DNA from: CAWIUB01 sp963839995
GTDB taxonomy: Bacteria; Actinomycetota; Actinomycetes; Mycobacteriales; Jatrophihabitantaceae
Length of the DNA: 64,000 nucleotides
NCBI GenBank assembly: GCA_963839995.1
Contig: CAWIXH010000017.1
Span: 248,001 to 312,000, forward strand
Direction: 5' to 3'
The first letter of the stretch is position 1. Each line of letters starts with the position of its first letter. A model generated the notes under the pieces. That model ran no database searches. It had not been told where the DNA came from and was given only the letters and a program-made list of their open reading frames with translations. Shown in pieces: positions 63,093 through 64,000 of this stretch. The position numbers and the translations under genes were made by a program.

Positions 63093-64000
63093 GTGGCAGA
63101 CAATCAGGCCGATCTCGTCATCCTGGGCGCTGGCAGCGGCGGATACGCCGCGGCGCTGCGAGCGGCCGAACTCGGCAAGTCCGTCGTGCTGGTCGAGAAG
63201 GACAAGGTCGGCGGCACGTGCTTGCACCGCGGCTGTATCCCGACGAAGGCCCTGCTGCACGCCGGCGAGATTGCCGATCAATCGCGCGAGAGCGAGCAGT
63301 TCGGCGTCAAGACCAGCCTCGAGGGCATCGACATGGCGGGCGTCAACAGCTACAAGGACGGCGTCGTCGCCCGCCTGTACAAGGGTTTACAGGGACTGGT
63401 GAGCAGCCGGGGTATCACGGTTGTCGCGGGCGCCGGCCGGCTGGCCGGACCGAAGACCGTCGCCGTCGGCGACGACACCTACACCGGCCAGAATCTCATC
63501 CTGGCCACGGGCTCGTATTCCCGTTCGCTGTCCGGCCTGGAGATCGACGGCCAGCGGGTGATCACCAGCGAGCACGCTCTCGAACTCGACCACGTGCCCG
63601 CGTCGGCGATCGTGCTCGGCGGCGGGGTGATCGGGTGCGAGTTCGCGAGTGCGTGGACGTCCTTCGGCACCGAGGTCACAATCGTCGAGGCGTTGCCCCA
63701 CCTGGTCCCGATGGAGGACGAGGCCAACTCCAAGCTGCTCGAACGGGCCTTCCGCCGCCGCAAGATCGGCTTCAAGCTCGGCGCCCGCTTCGAGCGGGTC
63801 GAGAACACCGACGACGGGGTGCGCATTCAGCTCGAAGGGGGCGAGACCCTCGAGGCCAAGCTGCTGCTCGTCGCGGTCGGCCGTGGGGCCACCTCGGCCG
63901 ACCTCGGCTATGAAGACAACAGCATCGCCATGGACCGCGGGTTCGTCGTCGTCGACGAGTACTGCCGTACCAACGTGCCCGGCGTCTACGCAGTGGGCGA
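63093..64000 (+). CDS. lpdA: Dihydrolipoamide dehydrogenase (3' end missing)
   Basis: 302 residues visible from GTG 63093. FAD-binding VILGAGSGGYAAALRAAELG, the redox-active disulfide in GGTCLHRGCIPTKALL, the second Rossmann motif IVLGGGVIGCEFASAWTSFG and the NVPGVYAVG segment at the window edge. E3 subunit of 2-oxo-acid dehydrogenases and the glycine cleavage system, where it reoxidises lipoamide with NAD+. The genes for the acyltransferase and lipoate enzymes probably follow outside the window. Confidence 0.94.
   Translation, partial: MADNQADLVILGAGSGGYAAALRAAELGKSVVLVEKDKVGGTCLHRGCIPTKALLHAGEIADQSRESEQFGVKTSLEGIDMAGVNSYKDGVVARLYKGLQGLVSSRGITVVAGAGRLAGPKTVAVGDDTYTGQNLILATGSYSRSLSGLEIDGQRVITSEHALELDHVPASAIVLGGGVIGCEFASAWTSFGTEVTIVEALPHLVPMEDEANSKLLERAFRRRKIGFKLGARFERVENTDDGVRIQLEGGETLEAKLLLVAVGRGATSADLGYEDNSIAMDRGFVVVDEYCRTNVPGVYAVG

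Overview
The window comes from a high-GC actinobacterium. GTG starts, very GC-rich third codon positions and an aa3-type cytochrome c oxidase with a cytochrome bcc complex and di-haem QcrC all point there. Its backbone follows, with interruptions, the Mycobacterium tuberculosis order Rv2175c-pknL-aroG-Rv2179c-Rv2182c-Rv2184c-Rv2185c-fadD15-pimB'-Rv2190c-Rv2191-trpD-ctaE-qcrCAB-ctaC-asnB-adoK-erpA-Rv2206-cobT-gcvT-pepB-lpd-like. The synteny statement comes from memory of that genome, not from a search. The organism is probably a non-mycobacterial relative (Frankia/Jatrophihabitans-like): two c-di-AMP riboswitches precede the NlpC/P60 genes and PknL carries PASTA domains.

1-13 kb: end of a carotenoid locus (crtYc/crtYd), an Rv2175c-like DNA-binding protein, PknL, two unrelated DAHP synthases flanking a threonine aldolase, two Fe(II)/2-oxoglutarate enzymes (a PhyH protein and AlkB, the latter behind a LexA box), a DMT transporter, a phosphofructokinase with pyrophosphate-type residues, an exoribonuclease and PlsC. 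13-23 kb: a hydrolase, an odd serine-recombinase/membrane-protein fusion, an EEP nuclease, ROK glucokinase, an ArsA-type ATPase with an SRPBCC protein, FadD15 and PimB'. 23-26.5 kb: two paralogous secreted NlpC/P60 hydrolases, each behind its own c-di-AMP riboswitch.

26.5-38.5 kb is an accessory island between the NlpC genes and the DnaQ/GIY-YIG gene, which are neighbours in M. tuberculosis. It holds a frameshifted HerA ATPase, an RDD protein, a nine-residue-repeat protein, a GAP-like transporter, a formylglycine-generating enzyme, an intact IS630 element, tandem paralogous small proteins, a MalT-like LuxR regulator and a YihY protein. A recurrent palindrome, CTCACC-N7-GGTGAG, lies in its intergenic gaps and suggests a local regulon.

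38.5-64 kb is mostly housekeeping: NYN protein, DnaQ-GIY-YIG, TrpD, the bcc-aa3 respiratory genes on both strands, a cysteine-desulfurase-like protein lacking the PLP lysine with TusA, AsnB, adenosine kinase, ErpA, a DoxX-Rieske fusion, NadA, CobT, GcvT, leucyl aminopeptidase, a VapBC-type pair and the start of lipoamide dehydrogenase. Small-scale features include a 71-bp structured repeat found twice directly after stop codons and several TANNNT boxes 6-8 nt before start codons, suggesting leaderless transcripts. No tRNA, rRNA or CRISPR array was seen.
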